Positions 13,436-15,654 of a DNA stretch of 15,654 nucleotides are shown here, in pieces. The translations under genes and the position numbers were made by a program. The first letter of the stretch is position 1. Every line of letters starts with the position of its first letter. The stretch comes from Christensenella sp. UBA7102. GTDB lineage: Bacteria > Bacillota > Clostridia > Christensenellales > UBA1750. The stretch covers positions 22,276-37,929 of the forward strand of contig DKYK01000057.1 of NCBI GenBank assembly GCA_002492415.1, in the 5' to 3' direction. The notes beneath the pieces are model-generated. The model ran no database searches and was not told the origin of the DNA. It was given only the letters and a program-made list of their open reading frames with translations.

Positions 13436-14267
13436 AAAGGCGTTGGAAAGCGCAGTCGCCGTGCTGATGGCGCTGCCGTTTCTGCTGCCACTGCTGGTCA
13501 TACTTGCCGACTCCTTTCTCAGCGATTGGGAGCTGAGGCAGCTGATGGCGGAAGTGGGCAGCTTTGTGGAAGGGCGTTTCCTGCCGCTTCGCATCCCGCC
13601 TGTGGAGGCGAGTCTGCATCAGTACCGCGCAATGCTGCTGAACCGACCGGAGATCCTGCGCACGCTGTTCAACTCCACGGGGATTGTGATCGTGACGCTT
13701 GCGGGCATGCTGATGGTCGCGCCGCCCGCAGCCTTTGCATTCGCAAAACTGCGCTTTCGCGGACGTGACCTGCTGTTTTTGGGATATGTCGTGTTGCTAT
13801 TGCTGCCCTTTCAGGTGATGTGCGTGCCGCAATACCTGACGATGGACGCGCTGCAGCTGATGGACTCTCCGTTGGCGTTGATCCTGCCCGAGGTGTTTTC
13901 GCCGCTGTATGTGTTTTTGATCCGTCAATTCCTGCGCAGCATCCCGGACAGCCTGCTGGAGGCCGCAGCGCTGGATGGCGCGGGCCTTGTGCGCACCTAC
14001 GTGTCCATCGTAGTTCCGATGAGCGTGCCCGCGCTGTGCGTCTGCGGCATGCTGTGCACCGCGAAGTGCTGGGGGATGATCGAGCAGCCACTGCTGTTTC
14101 TGAAGACTCGGGCGCTGTTTCCGCTGTCGCTGTACATCAATGAGATGCTGTCCGCCGGGCAGCCGGAGTTTCTGTCCGCCTGCGTGCTGGCGGTGACGCC
14201 AGTGCTGCTGCTGTTCCTGCTGCTCAACGACGACATCATGAAGGGCATCACCCAAATGGAGTTGTGA
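13416..14267 (+). CDS. ABC transporter permease, MalG/UgpE type
   Basis: Predicted 283 aa. The ATG at 13416 directly follows GAGGGGGG; a GTG six bases later has comparable spacing and is an alternative start. Six spans are expected. The periplasmic-side insert between spans 1 and 2 is long (about 34-75), as usual for MalG-type subunits. Segments seen are VVLLLLPFQVMCVPQYLTM and PLYVFLIRQFLRSIPDSLLE, and the EAA loop (SLLEAAALDGAGLVRTYVSI) lies near 179-199. It partners with the preceding permease. The stop is 10 bp before the HlyD-like gene, whose ribosome site GAGGTG overlaps it, which implies a shared message. Confidence 0.93.
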   Translation: MRVKRHRKALESAVAVLMALPFLLPLLVILADSFLSDWELRQLMAEVGSFVEGRFLPLRIPPVEASLHQYRAMLLNRPEILRTLFNSTGIVIVTLAGMLMVAPPAAFAFAKLRFRGRDLLFLGYVVLLLLPFQVMCVPQYLTMDALQLMDSPLALILPEVFSPLYVFLIRQFLRSIPDSLLEAAALDGAGLVRTYVSIVVPMSVPALCVCGMLCTAKCWGMIEQPLLFLKTRALFPLSLYINEMLSAGQPEFLSACVLAVTPVLLLFLLLNDDIMKGITQMEL

Positions 14268-14277
14268 GGTGAAACAC

Positions 14278-15474
14278 ATGAAAAAAAAGCTATTGACCGC
14301 GTTGCTATGCGTATTTTTTGCGCTGGCGGCGCTGTGCTTGTTTCTCAGCCGAAGCTGGATAAACAGCGACACGCCGCGCGTGCAGACGCAGTCCTTCGAG
14401 CAAGGCGCCCTGCATAAGCGCTATTCGTTGAAGGGCGAATACCGGGCACAGGGCGCTGCGGAGGTCGTCGTGAACGCACAGGATACGTTTACAGCCACCG
14501 TACAGGAGGTGTGCGCAACGCCTGGACAGCGCGTTCAAGCCGGGGATGCACTGTATCGCTGCGCGGTTCATTCGGAGTTGAAACAACGGCTCGGAGAGAA
14601 AAAAGAAGCGCTGGACGCGGCGCGGTTGGAGCTGATGCAAGGGGAGCAGGACGAGACGCTGCTCACTGCCTACGAGCGCTATATCGCCGCAGAGGACGCC
14701 GCGATGCTCTCGCCGGAGGACGAGCAGGCGCAGCGTGCGGCACAGCAGGCCAAGGAGGATTTGACGGCGCTTACGGATACCCGGGAGAGACAGGCGCAGC
14801 TCAAGTCCCTGCGCAGCCGAACGGAAAGGCTGCGCAGGTGTGAAGAGGATTATCTGGAGCTGACGGAGGTCTGCGATAGCCTTGCGGTCGTGCGCGCACC
14901 ACAGGACGGCGTCGTGGCAGAACTGCGGCTGGAAGCAGGAGATCCGTTGCGCACGGGCGTCTGCTGCGCGGTGGTTGCGAGCAGTGATGAACTTGCCGCT
15001 CAGTTTCCCGTCACGCAGGAGCAGGCCACGTTCTTTGCAAACCGCGCGGGGATCAGCGCCTGCCGCATCCGCATCGGCAATGCAATGATACAGGCGCGTG
15101 AGCCGGAATTGGTCATGATCGGCACACAGAGCTGTCTGCAGGTCACGACGCCGTTTAACGGAGCGCTGTATGGCGCAAATGCGGTCATGGAGCTGGAATT
15201 GCTGACGCTGGCGGGTACTCTTTTACCGCGCAACGCGTTGCACACGGACGCCGAGCAGAGCCGACAGGTGTCCTTCTATGTGACGGAGCCGCGCAGCGGT
15301 TTCTTTGGCATGGAGACGATTGTGAAGCAGAAAACCGCGACGTTGCTGGATTGGGACGCAGAATACGTGATGGTGCTCACAGATCTACCCCTGGTGACGC
15401 CGGTCGTTGTCAGTGCGAGCGCAGAATTGTACGACGACTGCGTGGTGCTGGTGACAGACGAAAAGACGAAATGA
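14278..15474 (+). CDS. HlyD-like membrane fusion / periplasmic adaptor protein
   Basis: Predicted 398 aa. The ATG at 14278 has GAGGTG 6 nt upstream; an in-frame GTG at 14269 would lie inside that site. There is one N-terminal membrane anchor (residues 4-25). The adaptor layout follows: first half of a lipoyl-like domain (TVQEVCATPGQRVQAGDALY, about 74-93), a long charged alpha-helical hairpin (98-200), the second lipoyl half (VVRAPQDGVVAELRLEAGDP, 204-223), and beta-barrel-like strands to the end. Such proteins normally serve export ABC transporters or RND pumps. Here the partner genes are an import-type binding protein and two permeases, and no export ATPase is visible before the terminator. 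The role is therefore open. Six or more Cys residues are spread over the chain, unusual for an exported adaptor. Confidence 0.82.
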   Translation: MKKKLLTALLCVFFALAALCLFLSRSWINSDTPRVQTQSFEQGALHKRYSLKGEYRAQGAAEVVVNAQDTFTATVQEVCATPGQRVQAGDALYRCAVHSELKQRLGEKKEALDAARLELMQGEQDETLLTAYERYIAAEDAAMLSPEDEQAQRAAQQAKEDLTALTDTRERQAQLKSLRSRTERLRRCEEDYLELTEVCDSLAVVRAPQDGVVAELRLEAGDPLRTGVCCAVVASSDELAAQFPVTQEQATFFANRAGISACRIRIGNAMIQAREPELVMIGTQSCLQVTTPFNGALYGANAVMELELLTLAGTLLPRNALHTDAEQSRQVSFYVTEPRSGFFGMETIVKQKTATLLDWDAEYVMVLTDLPLVTPVVVSASAELYDDCVVLVTDEKTK

Positions 15475-15543
15475 ATGCAGAGGGTTGGGAATAGGAAATT
15501 TTATGCTCCTTCCGCAGGCACTTTTCCCAAAGAACTCACAGCA

Positions 15544-15591
15544 AACAAGGGCAAAACAAGCTACTGTGGCCTGTCTTGCCCTTGTTTTTTT
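15544..15591 (+). terminator. Intrinsic terminator of the transporter operon
   Basis: AACAAGGGCAA (15544-15554) pairs perfectly with TTGCCCTTGTT (15576-15586) around a 21-nt loop, and the T run covers 15585-15591. It closes the unit 70 bp after the HlyD-like gene. Confidence 0.88.
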
Positions 15592-15654
15592 GCAATTCTA
15601 CCCCAAATGAGCTTTTTACGCACCTCCCAGGAACAGCATCTGCAGCAGGGAGGG

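Noticed and set aside
15616..15654. Short minus-strand frame at the window end that could be the tail of a converging gene
   Set aside because: Only 12 codons are visible and no identity can be given.
1..15654. CRISPR arrays, tRNA or rRNA genes, insertion sequences
   Set aside because: No regularly spaced direct repeats, cloverleaf-like segments, transposase motifs or terminal inverted repeats were seen on reading both strands.

Overview
The window (about 15.6 kb, GC-rich except for a few islands) looks like a chromosomal segment of a Gram-positive Clostridia-type bacterium. The evidence is an iscR-iscS-iscU cluster of the Firmicutes type, the ireB-ruvX-UPF0473 trio, an AI-2E family permease next to a PRC-barrel protein, a DUF4956-CotH pair, AGGAGG-type ribosome binding sites and TTGACA/TATAAT promoters. 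No species is claimed. No rRNA, tRNA, CRISPR array or insertion sequence was seen.

Region 1 (1-1340, minus strand) is an AT-richer accessory island. It has one strong promoter (1310-1338), a secreted-protein gene broken by an in-frame TGA and a one-base slip in a C6 tract (474-1219), a small membrane protein (41-442) and a perfect hairpin terminator (2-32).

Region 2 (1370-6720, minus strand) is housekeeping. The iscR-iscS-iscU operon is driven by a consensus promoter with an inverted repeat in its leader, which suggests IscR autoregulation. A PRC-barrel protein, a 60-residue membrane protein and an AI-2E family permease follow. Then come ireB, ruvX and a UPF0473 protein under a separate promoter, with an intrinsic terminator between ireB and ruvX. 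In Bacillus subtilis the same neighbourhood also carries mnmA (trmU) and alaS; both are absent here.

Region 3 (6771-10453) has a plus-strand AraC/GyrI-like regulator facing a minus-strand DUF4956-cotH operon. The two converge on a 12-bp perfect hairpin. Upstream of DUF4956 lies a scar: the first 19-20 codons of an OmpR-type response regulator, preceded by a TATAAT box and two CTTTAGC direct repeats 11 bp apart. A deletion seems to have fused a two-component-system promoter to the DUF4956-CotH genes.

Region 4 (10454-15654, plus strand) starts with a 370-bp gene-free, AT-rich leader carrying a candidate promoter and RNA structure. Then come a small secreted Cys/His-rich protein, an intrinsic terminator, a lipoprotein solute-binding protein, two MalF/MalG-type permeases and an HlyD-like adaptor, closed by a strong terminator. 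This unit has no ATPase gene. The combination of an import-type ABC transporter with an export-type adaptor and a small secreted Cys/His protein is the most unusual gene set in the window.
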